This document shows positions 37,607 through 64,000 of a stretch of DNA of 64,000 nucleotides, piece by piece (position 1 is the first letter of the stretch; each line of letters opens with the position of its first letter). The notes beneath the pieces are model-generated. The model was not told where the DNA came from. It did not search any database and saw only the letters and a program-made list of their open reading frames with translations. The stretch comes from Aquila chrysaetos chrysaetos (lineage: Eukaryota; Chordata; Aves; Accipitriformes; Accipitridae). The stretch lies in contig NC_044029.1 in the NCBI RefSeq assembly GCF_900496995.4, forward strand, positions 15,376,001-15,440,000, given 5' to 3'. The translations under genes were made by a program, and so were the position numbers.

Positions 37607-38037
37607 TGGAGCTTTATGTTTATGTCAGAAAAGGTAATGGATTGTGGTCTGGCCAATAAACCTTGAAGAACCGCTTGGAACTGCAAAGATTAGGGAAGAA
37701 GTAAGTAAAAGGTAATTCCTACAGGGGGAGATCGGGACCACCGACTCATTGACCACCTACTCAAATGATACCACCTACTCAAAAGACGACAATGAAGGAA
37801 GAAGACAGAGTCTGCGTGCTAATTTACATGAGAGGCGAAGAAGAAAGAACCAATCATTAAGGAAAATAACAATGAATATGTATTAGTTAAGTGTATAAAT
37901 GTGAGAATTTGAGACAAGGGTGTGCTGTCTTGAGACAGGCACCCATTCATGTGCATCAATGAAATTAATTTCAGAATACCTCGACTCTGTGTGTTATTGG
38001 CTTGCACACCAGGTAAATGAACTCCGTTTGTGGGACA
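37607..38037 (+). mobile_element. Probable second solo LTR
   Basis: A 431-bp unit that can be framed TG...CA with a 4-bp direct repeat ACAA on both sides (37603-37606, 38038-38041). A TATAAAT lies near 37894. The 3' part (GTTATTGGCTTGCACACCAG, then GTAAATGAACTCC) resembles avian retroviral U5 sequence. The 3' boundary is more convincing than the 5' one; a four-base duplication can occur by chance. Confidence 0.55.
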
Positions 38038-38041
38038 ACAA

Positions 38042-41000
38042 TGGGAAAGGACGATCATCTCTGGAAGAGAAGCCCCAAGTAGCTGGGGAGCGGTACTGTC
38101 TCACATCGCTGTCAGTGTGTGCACACAGAATAAGAGTTAAGAGTCCTTTTGGTCCGTGCAGCCATACAATTATTTTATGCAAGACCAAAAAGATGACTGC
38201 AGTAAAACTAAGGAAACTTTATGGTTTTATCTATGCTTTATATATGCATATCAGCTCTCCATTTTCACGAGGTTTTGCTTCCAGTTTTCAATGCAAGCAA
38301 TGCATTTTTTAGAGCCCAATGTCTCTGGCTTCTTCTTCTGCTACAACCCAATCCTGTCAAGCCACTTTTGCAGAAAAGTATTTCTAGAAGTTTGTTTCAT
38401 TTCAGTCATTCCTAGCCCCAAAATGTTAAACCCCATTAGTCAATAAGGATGTCACATCCTAAAATAATTTCTTTAGATATCTTTGTATGCGTTGATTTAC
38501 ATCCATTTTTAAAAGGAAACTCCGGAGATCAGGGGACTGCTTATCTTACTTTTACACTCAATGAAAATGCTGAGAATTCTTAACTACAAGATATTTAAAC
38601 CGTGGCTTCCTTAGGGACAAGTAACTGATTAGAAAATGAACCAGCCTTTAAAAATAATATCCCAATGACTTCTGATTTGTGTGACACCCTGTGAATTATT
38701 ATAGGCTCTCAAATGAGTAAAGCTCTCTTCATGGAAGCAGAAACAGCTGGTGTAGCACAGACTGGTTCAGCTAAATACAGCACACCGAAAAATAGGACCG
38801 ACATAGAAACCTTCCACAGATCTTCCCTTTATACAGGGGACAAGAACAGAGAGTTGCCAGTCCATGAGAGGCTGCAGAGGCAGGCAATGAGCCACTAAGG
38901 CTCAGAGCCAGCCAGTCTCCCAAAGACTTCAATACCACTTATAGGCACATAAATATGTTGTGGAGTGCCTGAGGAACTCTGAGGGCTTCTGGCTGAGAGC
39001 TTGGTAGCTGTACATGAAAATCAGGCTTTCTCACCATTTTGTTTCTCTGTGACTGAAAGAGGTGCTTCCCACCCTGCCCCGCTTCCCTCAATCCTGTTTC
39101 CAGCCGTGTCGTGTCACTCTTCTCCCTTGTCCCAGCTCCGAAACGTGCAGTAAGGCATCATCACCTTGCCGTCTGAAGCAGTCATGGCTGTTCTGCCTAG
39201 CAGAGTCAGATGAATCTCCCAGTTCACACAGACCAAGGTGCAGAAGCAAGTGCCCAAGCTGTGTTCCTGGGGAGGAGCAGGACACGTGCCTCTAAGCAGC
39301 AACATGCCGTTCCACTGACTCTGCCATCTCATATAATGTGTGCCAAGAGCACGTCTTTCACTAAATTCACTAGTTTCCCAAAGTTTCTGATTTTCAATCT
39401 ACCTGTATTTTAATTTCTCTCTTTGGCATCCAAGACAAGGTTTGAATGACACCCAAGTACAGCTGGTTCTGTAATCTTGCATCTAGTTCCACAAAAACAA
39501 CTTACTGTGGGTGCTGAGCAACCCCAGCTCAGCGCCAGCCTCCCATGTGTCCGTCCACTCTGCTGTTGGCTGGACCTCACTGAGACTGTAGGTTTAGGGG
39601 TATAGAATTAAGGTTTACATGTCCACCCCTGATAAAGGCAAAGCTATCCATGAATCAAAATAGCCTTTATGGGAAAGTTTTGCTTGGGCTGTGTTTGGGA
39701 AACAAATCTACTACATCTCCCTCCCTCTTTTTTTCTACCTGTAGACCAAAGTCTTATGCAAACTGCACCTGAAGAAAAGCTGAAGAAGTGTGTCTCTTGG
39801 GAAGGATACTAGCTAAAAGACATTGGTACATTGTTAATCCTGATCAGAAGAACCATCTTACCACTCAGAGAAGTGAAACTGTGTGTTTTCAGAAATGTAT
39901 CACAATTGCCTGAAGGACAATGTATGACCACCACTATTGGTTTCTCCTCTCAACTGGATTGACAAATAGGAAACCAGTTTTTGACTAACCACAAGAAATG
40001 CATTTAACAAGTAAACCACTTTGGATCCCAGAAAGACCTTAACATTGCCTTTGCACTCCTTGGAGAGAAGTGCTTTATTTCACAACAGTTGATGCTGTAT
40101 AATAGGAGTGGCTTTTTACATTCAGCTCAGAGACAGAAACCTCAGTGGAATCAATATGTGCACATGTAGATAAATTACAAGATCTTAATCAAAATTTTTA
40201 ATATGCAACTCCAGTGTATTGGAAAACAAAACCTATTCAGTCACTCTAGTTAGTTACGCAACAGAATATAAAAGTGCACAAATGGTTTCTTTTTCCCCAA
40301 AGAGTAAGGAGGATTAAAAATATTATGGGCAGAGTAAGGAAGCAGAACAAGGACTGTTTCTTTGTTAAACAGGAGACCAAAAAAAATGTCAAACTTGTCA
40401 ACTATGCAGCTTCATTTCTGGAAATGCTGAGCACATGCCATTCTCCGTTAAGTACAACTGAACAGGAAGAAGTTCACACCGACAAATCTGGGCCTGCTAT
40501 TCAGATGCCTAATTGTGGAGTTAAGCATCTAAACTTAGACCTTATATTTAAAAACCTGCCTATATGTATATGTGCTATATACTCCTCTCAGTTGTCTCTT
40601 AATTCACTGTCTCCCTTTTTTCTCTCCTTCTTTTTTTTTTTTTTTTTTTTTTTTTAATTAAAGAAATCACAGCCACCTCTGTTCTGTGGTCCCGGTAGCA
40701 GTGATTACTCCACGTGCTTTGCCTGATCAGAACACAGCTCCTTTAAACAGGTTTGCTTCTCAGCCTCTGCTTTGTAAGGAAGTAAAAAATACAACTGATT
40801 TCTGTGCTGAAGTCATTAAAAATTACATTCTTATGCTGTGCTTCAACCAGACATCTCCTCCCTGCACTTCCTGGATGTGACACAGCTGTCTACGGTTCTA
40901 AAAATAATCCTGTTCTTTTCTGACACACTGCTAGCCTGCTAGTTACCCACATGGCGGTGCTGGACTTCTTGGAGCTCCTTAAATATAACCACGTGCCTTC

Positions 41001-44000
41001 AGATAAAAGGTTTGTGTTCATATTCCAGTGAAGCCACTAACAAATCAGAATATATCTTTCCAATGCTAATCCTTAAGTAACCTTTGGATCATCTCCACTA
41101 CCTGCTTCTAAAGACATAATTTACTTTCATTACATTGTTTAATCTGTCCGTGTCTGTTCCTGCCTTTCCATTATAAAGGCAGCATGTTGTGCCTATTAGC
41201 GCAGCTGGGAAGGCACATACAACTCCTGTGCTGGCAAATTACCTCTTAATTCACATTAACCTGACTCCTCCTGTATTTTAAGCAATTATTTTTTTTTCTA
41301 GATTGGAAGGCAGTCAAGGGTTCCTAGGTAAAAAAAAGCAACACTGGGTGAGCTCAATATATTTATGTGAGCAGTGAATACAATTTCTGTCTCAAGTCCA
41401 GAATGCCCTAAAATATGGCATAATTATACTTTATACAGAAAGGGCAGACTGAAACAGGAAAGGGAGCTTTCTCATGCACCTACTAAAGGGAAATGACAAA
41501 GACTAAAGTTTGAAAGGATTAGTAACTGCCTCGCAATTAAAACAATGAAAAGGGATCACATTTCCCCTTTCTTTAGTTCTTGTTGTACTGCAGATTGTAA
41601 CTATGACCCTTTGGGCTGGGTTGGATCCCCTACCGCAGGGCTGACAGGGCACTACAGTTACGCCAGGCGATGGAGTACGTTCTACCCCCAAGGTCCATCA
41701 GACCTTTCAGCTACTGGAGGAAGATAGGAGCACGGTCCAAGTCAGTTAGATGAAAGCAGAAACAGTAACTTCAGCGAGACAAGCTCTGTAGGGAGAGGTG
41801 ATGTGTTTTCGTTGGACCAACTGATACAGTTGAAAAAAAGCAGACCAGCTTTTGGGAGCACAAACCCTCCTTCACTAAGCCCAGCATCACTGGGCGAAGG
41901 GGAGGCAGAACAATAGCTGCCTCCTCTCAGGAAGGTTAACCATCGCTGCGGACTAGTCTGGCAAAGATTTTATACTGTCTGAATTCAGCTATTTATTTTT
42001 TTGCATGGCATTTCTATTTTCAATTTTTATATTATTAAAAGCTAGCTTAGACTAAATTTGTCAACTACTGCAGCACAGCAAGAATTCATACAATTCAGCT
42101 CTTGCATTCTTTGCAATACCTGCCTGGAGATAAACCCACACCTCTCCCCGCTGCTTAGCATGGGTCGTTTTGGCAAGATGTCTCTGTGTCTTAGAATAGG
42201 ATTTCTCATTACCCGAGATTATATGCGCTCCTGCTGATAGTTTTTCACTTCATGTTCTTAACCTTCTGTGGCTGACATCCCAATCATCTTTGCAGCAACT
42301 GAGCTGTCAAATGGAAGCCTGAGACTGTAAGCAGAGAGAGAGCACCAGCAGGAAGAGAAAGAATTTGTATGGAGAAGAAAGCTGGTGCTTTTGTGCATCT
42401 ATGTGTTAGTAGAGAAACAGAAAGACCTGCATCTTCACAGTTAGAAGAGTGAAATTCTTGTGCAAAACAAAACTTACCTTCACTGTATACCCAGTCTACC
42501 TTTCATTTATTCAGCATTCCTTTCTTTTTTGTTTTCTCATTAAAGAGGGAAGTTGAGTTGTGAATGGCTAACGTGAAATTTTAAGAGGAAAAAACCTGTA
42601 ACACAAGCAAACACCTGCTAATCTGCAATCCAAATTCTGCTTCTTTTAAAATCCAGGTAAGACACCAGCTACGTAACTGGGAGCAAAACAGACATCTTGG
42701 GAGAAAAATCGTACTATGAAAGGTGATTTGAGAGACACTAAGGCTTGCTCTCCAAATGCCCTTAAACCGCAAGCCTCACGGTTGTTGTTAAAAGCAAGAA
42801 GATAAAAAGCTCTCTCATCTCTCAGTGAGCCTTCTTTTTCCCTTCCTAAGCACACTGGTGAATTTCAGGCTAGCTATTTCTAAATCACTGCTAAATACAT
42901 TAAAAGTATGCCAGTGTTTAGTAGCACAGTATTGCTCAAGAGCAAGCCCCTTCTCAGCAGCCCAACTGTATAAATACATACAGCCAGTTAATGAAATCCA
43001 TCATTACCTTTTGATAGATTTTGCAGAAGATGTGACAAACTAGACATGGGTTAGACATTAGCTGTACTCCAAAATGTTATAAAAACACTCTTCTGAAGCT
43101 CCTATTATATAAAACATTATAAAAATGGGATTTTTACCTTAATACTTAAACCAGCATTGACTACCACTAATATTTTAGAAAAAGTTTAATAAAATCTATG
43201 GGTAGCCCAAACAGGGCTTTAATGTTGCTTTAGCCTCAGGCCATCACTGGGCATTCATTTCACGAAATGAGACAGAGAGAGGATACATTTCTGCTGAATT
43301 GCAGCTCTGTCTTGAAGGTAGACTTCCTGCAAGACAAACCTCCTTTTCATACATGTAACAGCAGCAAACCACCCTCCTTCAACCTCAAGCCTGAGAGAGT
43401 AGCTGTTCACCCATCAACAGGAAAACTCCTGTGGCACAGTGCCCCCAAAGCCTGCAAGAACTTAGCAAGTAGTACAAAACCAGATGCAAAATCTGTCAAA
43501 CAAGCGCTGAGTTACCAACGTTAAAGGTAACACAAAGCTTTGAACTGAGCATCGCTTAAGTGAAGGCATACTTTCTATTCATTTGGGGAAAATTAGAAAA
43601 CCTCGTGCATGTTGTTCTAAAGTGTTTTCAGGGACAAGGCTAGCAGAGATAACTTACCATCAGTCACTCATTTTAATCAGAATCATCTGGATCTGCTCTA
43701 ATTTTTAAATGCCACCCTGGTATCTATGCTATCTTTTCCACTGGAACCACATCAGTGGTAGCTTTTTAAATCAAAGAATGATAATATATGCAGCAAAGCA
43801 CTCAACAGCAGAAAAGGACCAAGGTCCATCTTGTTACCACGGTTTAGTCATATGTAGAATATGAAGTAAAATGAAAAGCAGAAAGCAAACACCAGGGTTT
43901 GTACAGTATGGCTCCAATTGCGATGGCAAATAGAGGGTGATGACTACATATTGTTAAAGATGCCAAGTCTCTGATTTCCCTTTCAGCAAAGCCAAAACTG

Positions 44001-45800
44001 AATGAAATACACAATTAGCAGGAAAACATATTAAAGTGATGTAGTAAAAACTAGAATAAGCAAGTTTCCCACCAGGTAAGTATCAGTAATTTTTATAAGA
44101 CTCCAATTTTACCTCGGGATTTAAAATTTCCCTCATTTGTGTCAAAAGTTCAGCCCCAAAACATGCAAACTCCTTGAAATATTTATACAGACAGAAATCC
44201 AAGTGGCACCATTTTGTCTCATACACACCTAGACCCCCAAAGTGTACGCAATTCAAGCAGAAGATGAAAAAAGACAAGAACAACTGTTCTCCCCTGCAAT
44301 AAGCAGGTGTCAAGTGATTAAAAATTTATTCCCACCCTACACACGGTATCCAAAGAAACAATACATACAAAGATCTATTTATCCCACGATTACACAAGCC
44401 TCCTGGATTTAATATTTTGAACCATTTGACAAAGTTCAACATACTTTGTTTGTGAGATACAACAGGTAAATCTCAAAGGAGAGTTCTTGAACGTATGAAA
44501 AAAAATCACGTCACTTGAGTGACCTCCACGACTTACACATTCCAGCAACAGACTGTATTTATAATGTATTGTTTTAATGATACTGCTAACTTTCTCTTGC
44601 AGATCTGCTCCTCTCCTTAAGGAGTCTTTTGTATTTTCAGACATGGTTGTTTTGTTCATTCTACCACTTCATATATATATACATCAGACTCATCCCAAAT
44701 ATTGTTGTCATACAGGCTTCTAATTCAGTTGTTGTTTTATAACTGTAAGAGTCTTTGTGGTCTATCTACATTTTAGAAGAACTTGTGCACAGCACAAATT
44801 AATGCAAATGGCTTTCTCAGCATATGTACTGAAGGATATGCATCCAGAGATTGGCTGTCTGAACACATCTTTCAGTAGTCCAGGCTGTATTTTTAAACTA
44901 ATTATATAGATTTATAAAAACGTATACAAAAAATTATCCTTGAACCAGTACAATGTCTAAGACACAGTTGGTAAAGATGTAAAATTACTCAGGTATTTCT
45001 AACTCTGAAATGATATAGAGTGTTATGGTGTAAACTTAGGTTACACAGAGAAATAACTTTTTCTTAAATCAAGAACTCTGTAACAGAATAAATAATTTAC
45101 AAGCTTGAGAAGATCTGCATTGTTTCCAACACAAAGCCTTGTTACCTATATTGTAAAAAGCTTAGAGGAACTAAATATAATTTCCGTTGGCGGTTCTAAA
45201 ACTTAAATACCTGTTTTTGTTCACATAATTCCCCTCTTTAAATCTGCTAGAGGTAGATGAAGCTAAAATGAACCCCAAAATGTAAGGATTAAGATACTGC
45301 AAATAAATTCTAACCCTGCAAATCTAGTGAACATATGTTCTCACCAGATTTACTGAAAGCAGTTATTTTCTCTTTCCTTTTTTAAATAGAACAGCACTCA
45401 ACTTCTTCCTTCCATGTTGTCAAAATCGGTGCTTGATACTGTCATAAAATAATTTTCAAAGCATTCCTGAATTAGAGCAGAAGCAGGTCTCACCTTGCAC
45501 TCTTCAGTGCACTCTTCACCCTGATACATTTCCGAGGACTGTCTGTTGAGGAAACGCTACCTAGCCAGCGCTGCCCAGACAGCCCCCGGGCCTCCCCCCG
45601 AAACAATGACAACAGACAAATCTGCAGATCCCAGCGAAAGTAACTCTTGGGGAAAGGTGCGGGAGCGAGGGAGGTGGGGCTTCAGCAGCAGAGAGAACCA
45701 GGCATCCTTCATGTCCAATACAGATGGTGACCTTTCCAAAGATTTCTCCAAAAATATTTTTAGCATGGGTGTCTGTGTGCAAGGGCTGCAAAATATTTGG
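38042..45800. other. Intergenic, no gene recognised
   Basis: AT-rich sequence between the second LTR and the SLC35E3 3' end. It holds a T25 run at 40631-40655 and a possible old repeat near 41735-41945. Several AATAAA-like signals on the minus strand (for example near 44325) could serve longer SLC35E3 transcripts. Confidence 0.5.
41735..41945. repeat. Possible degenerate ancient amniote repeat
   Basis: The segment GTTGGACCAACTGATACAGT, a run of A, then CAGACCAGCTTTTGGGAGCA resembles the tail of an old interspersed repeat seen in many amniote genomes. This is recognition from memory and the family is not named. Confidence 0.3.
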
Positions 45801-46649
45801 TTATTACCATGAAATCAGAGATTTTATTAGGCTCATGAGTATTTACAAGATCTCACGTAAAGCCTTGGTTTTGGCACAGAGAAAATTATAAAGCAGTAAC
45901 AGAATTTTCTAAAACATGAATGACTTCATTAATGTCCTGATAGACCAAAAGAAAAATTTAAGATGAACTGTTTGGATCTGATCTCCTACTTTTCTATAGC
46001 TTGGCCTGTGGCTTCAAGTTTTCCAATGTCTCTTCTAGTCTCTCTCCACCTGTAACTTTACCTACTTTCTTCAGCCAAAAACTGTCAATGTGTTGAAGCC
46101 AAACATACATAAGAAAGCATACAAGAAATAGCAATGAGCTTGGCGGCCCTTTTTAAAACTACTGAACAAAGTATGTTTCCTCTTCATCGTTCACCAGACA
46201 AAAAGGAGGAAGTTATCACTACATACCAGAACATCTGCATAAAAGTGCCTCCAAGTTTCTTCACAACAGCAATACTGGCATGATCACAAAGACAGGATTC
46301 CTTTTCTTTCTCTCTCTCTCTGTATTGTAACTGTAGCCATCATGATCTCATTTGGTATGCCAAAAATATAATTACTTCAGTACAATTTCCGCAGCAATTT
46401 GAAGTGTGCCTTTTTGTCTTTTAAGTTACCATTTAAATTTAATGGAAATGAGAGGATGGACTGAGATGGCAAAACCCCAGCATTTTACATAATTCAGTTT
46501 GTTTGGTTTAGTTACAGAATAACGATCCTGGCAGTTAAACTAAAACCATAGATCCAAATGAACGGGGCAATTTTGTGCATTCAAGAATCAATGCATATTT
46601 AAATACTTGTTTTCCTTCACAATATTATTAATCTCCAGAAACCCTTGCT
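45800..46649 (-). other. SLC35E3: SLC35E3 3' UTR, estimated
   Basis: Noncoding sequence after the SLC35E3 stop, to just past an AATAAA on the minus strand at 45823-45828. The end is an estimate. Confidence 0.45.
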
Positions 46650-50995
<4,346 letters not shown>

Positions 50996-51724
50996 CTAAG
51001 GCCCGGAGGACAGCCGGGGGAAGGTGCAGGAGCTCTCCCCGCCCCCCCCCCCCCCCGCCGCCAGGCATACCCCATCTCCCCGGTCCAGCGGCGGGCGGGA
51101 ACATACCTTCGCTCCGAGGTACCGACCGGAGCCGGTATTTCTGTAAGCATGGACATAAAAATATACCCACGTACGGGTGTGGCACGAATCGCGTTCTTCG
51201 TCAGCTGTCAGGGGACACCGACTGGGCGAAGGAGCCTCACTACAGCCACGGCCTCTGCGCACTGGAGGGAAAAGCGGCTAAACGCGTGTTTACACCCATA
51301 AAGCGGGCCAGAACTGGGTTTCTAAGTCAATTGCAAGATCTGAAACTGGGGAGTTTCAAGGTACGACCGCCCTTCCTCCGGTTCTGGATCATGTCAGCAT
51401 TTCAGCAGCTACAGGCTGGCCCCGAGTGCGGTGCGAGCCCTGAAGCGAGCCCTTCCTTCTCTCTTCCGAAGGGCTGGCCGTGGCCCAACGCCTTCGCTCC
51501 TCCGGTGACGTTCCTTTCCTCCAGCCCCCTGCGTCCGCTTTCTTCTCCCCTGCCTTCCACATACGTCCTCCCGCAGCCTCGCTTTCCTCTCCGCTGCACC
51601 CTTGCACATTCTCCTCCTGCCCAGTAACGTTTCCAGGCTACAGGCAGCTCTTTGGCATGTAGCAGAGAGATGAAGGTTCATACAATGGCCATATTTACAT
51701 AACGACATTTTAGAATGAACAAAC

Positions 51725-51955
51725 CTTTTCTATTTGTGAAGCACTTTTATTAGAAAAAAAAAAACATTATGAAAAAGGGTATATAACAAATATCATTTCT
51801 GAAGTTGGTCAGAATTTTTCAAGTTGAAATTGAATCCCAAGGGTTGTTTCCCCTCTCCAGAAAGATCACAACAGTTTGTCCGAGTCATGGTTTTGTTCTT
51901 TTTTATAACCAGAATGTCCATGTTCAGAAGTCTTTGCAAGTATCTACATGAAATC
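51725..51955 (-). other. NUP107: NUP107 3' UTR, estimated
   Basis: A short noncoding stretch after the stop, containing AATAAA on the minus strand at 51746-51751. The cleavage site is placed about 20 bases further; this is an estimate. Confidence 0.65.
51746..51751 (-). terminator. NUP107: NUP107 polyadenylation signal
   Basis: A canonical AATAAA on the minus strand about 205 bases after the NUP107 stop. It lies before the CpG island of SLC35E3. Confidence 0.65.
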
Positions 51956-63566
<11,611 letters not shown>

Positions 63567-64000
63567 CTACATGCAAAGGATAATTAAAAGGGGGGAAAAA
63601 AAAAAAGAGAAAGGTGCTATTAAAAAAAGAGAAACCAGTAACAAGGTAAAGCGTATTTTCTGTTATTAACCCAATTTCAATCCCTTTGGAACGCTTCCCA
63701 AAGCATTTTGTTGCTTTCGACTGGACCACAAGGTGGCTTTTCCAGGAAGCTTGGTAAATGCACATCTTAAAGTTACAGGATTTTGAAAGCTTAGCTGCTA
63801 ACTAGCTTTGAAGAAAATAATGTTTTTGACCACAACATATCTACAATGTTTACATTCAGAAAACACAAAATTAAGGAGAAAAAGAATTTTTATATCTTAA
63901 GGAATACAAACTTCTAAAAAATGTCACTGCTTCAGTGCTGCTATTCTGTATGCATCTGCATAAGGGTATGCATCATGAAATAAAACCCCACATAACAGCA

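Noticed and set aside
41190-41260. tRNA-like words (TAGCGCAGCTGGGAAGGC)
   Set aside because: The sequence does not fold into a cloverleaf and lacks a proper T-loop GTTCRA box at the right spacing.

Overview
The window is vertebrate nuclear DNA and almost certainly avian. It carries four multi-exon protein genes with GT-AG introns, whose exons read as CPM, MDM2, SLC35E3 and NUP107. It also carries CR1 LINE 3' ends of the bird/reptile type and two LTR insertions. The LTR at 31607-32198 looks like a family widespread in Neoaves, so a non-galliform bird is the best guess; the species cannot be named from the sequence alone. Gene order and orientation match human 12q15 (NUP107, SLC35E3, MDM2, then CPM in the opposite direction), seen here from the other strand.

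Layout. (1) 124-5542, plus strand: the last six coding exons of CPM; the signal peptide and the HxxE zinc-binding exon lie before base 1. (2) 6500-12148: a 5.6 kb stretch without a gene, read as the long 3' UTR of MDM2, which converges tail-to-tail on CPM. (3) 12149-25000, minus strand: complete MDM2, with ten coding exons encoding 484 residues, a candidate exon 1 under a CpG-island promoter (P1), and a compact internal promoter (P2) with a p53-like element, a TATA box and a short noncoding exon 2. A CR1 copy sits antisense in one intron. (4) 25-46 kb: an intergenic stretch with two probable solo LTRs, a 128-bp tandem duplication and smaller repeats; no gene was recognised. (5) 46650-50755, minus strand: complete SLC35E3, with five exons, 309 residues and a CpG-island start. 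(6) 51956-63566, minus strand: the last fifteen coding exons of NUP107 (531 residues); the 5' half lies beyond the window. NUP107 ends only about 1 kb upstream of the SLC35E3 start codon.

These genes do not form a pathway: a GPI-anchored carboxypeptidase, the p53 ubiquitin ligase, a Golgi-type nucleotide-sugar/triose-phosphate transporter homologue and a nuclear-pore scaffold protein. The neighbourhood is a conserved syntenic block. No new biological system was found. The most interesting points are the preserved P1/P2 architecture of avian MDM2, an Ile50/Leu95 pair in its p53-binding cleft, a near-perfect 45-bp inverted repeat filling half of a 191-bp SLC35E3 intron, and long poly-C tracts (sense strand) in MDM2 exon 1 and a NUP107 intron. 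All exon boundaries were placed by hand from reading frame, GT-AG signals and remembered human orthologues. UTR ends and transcription starts are estimates.
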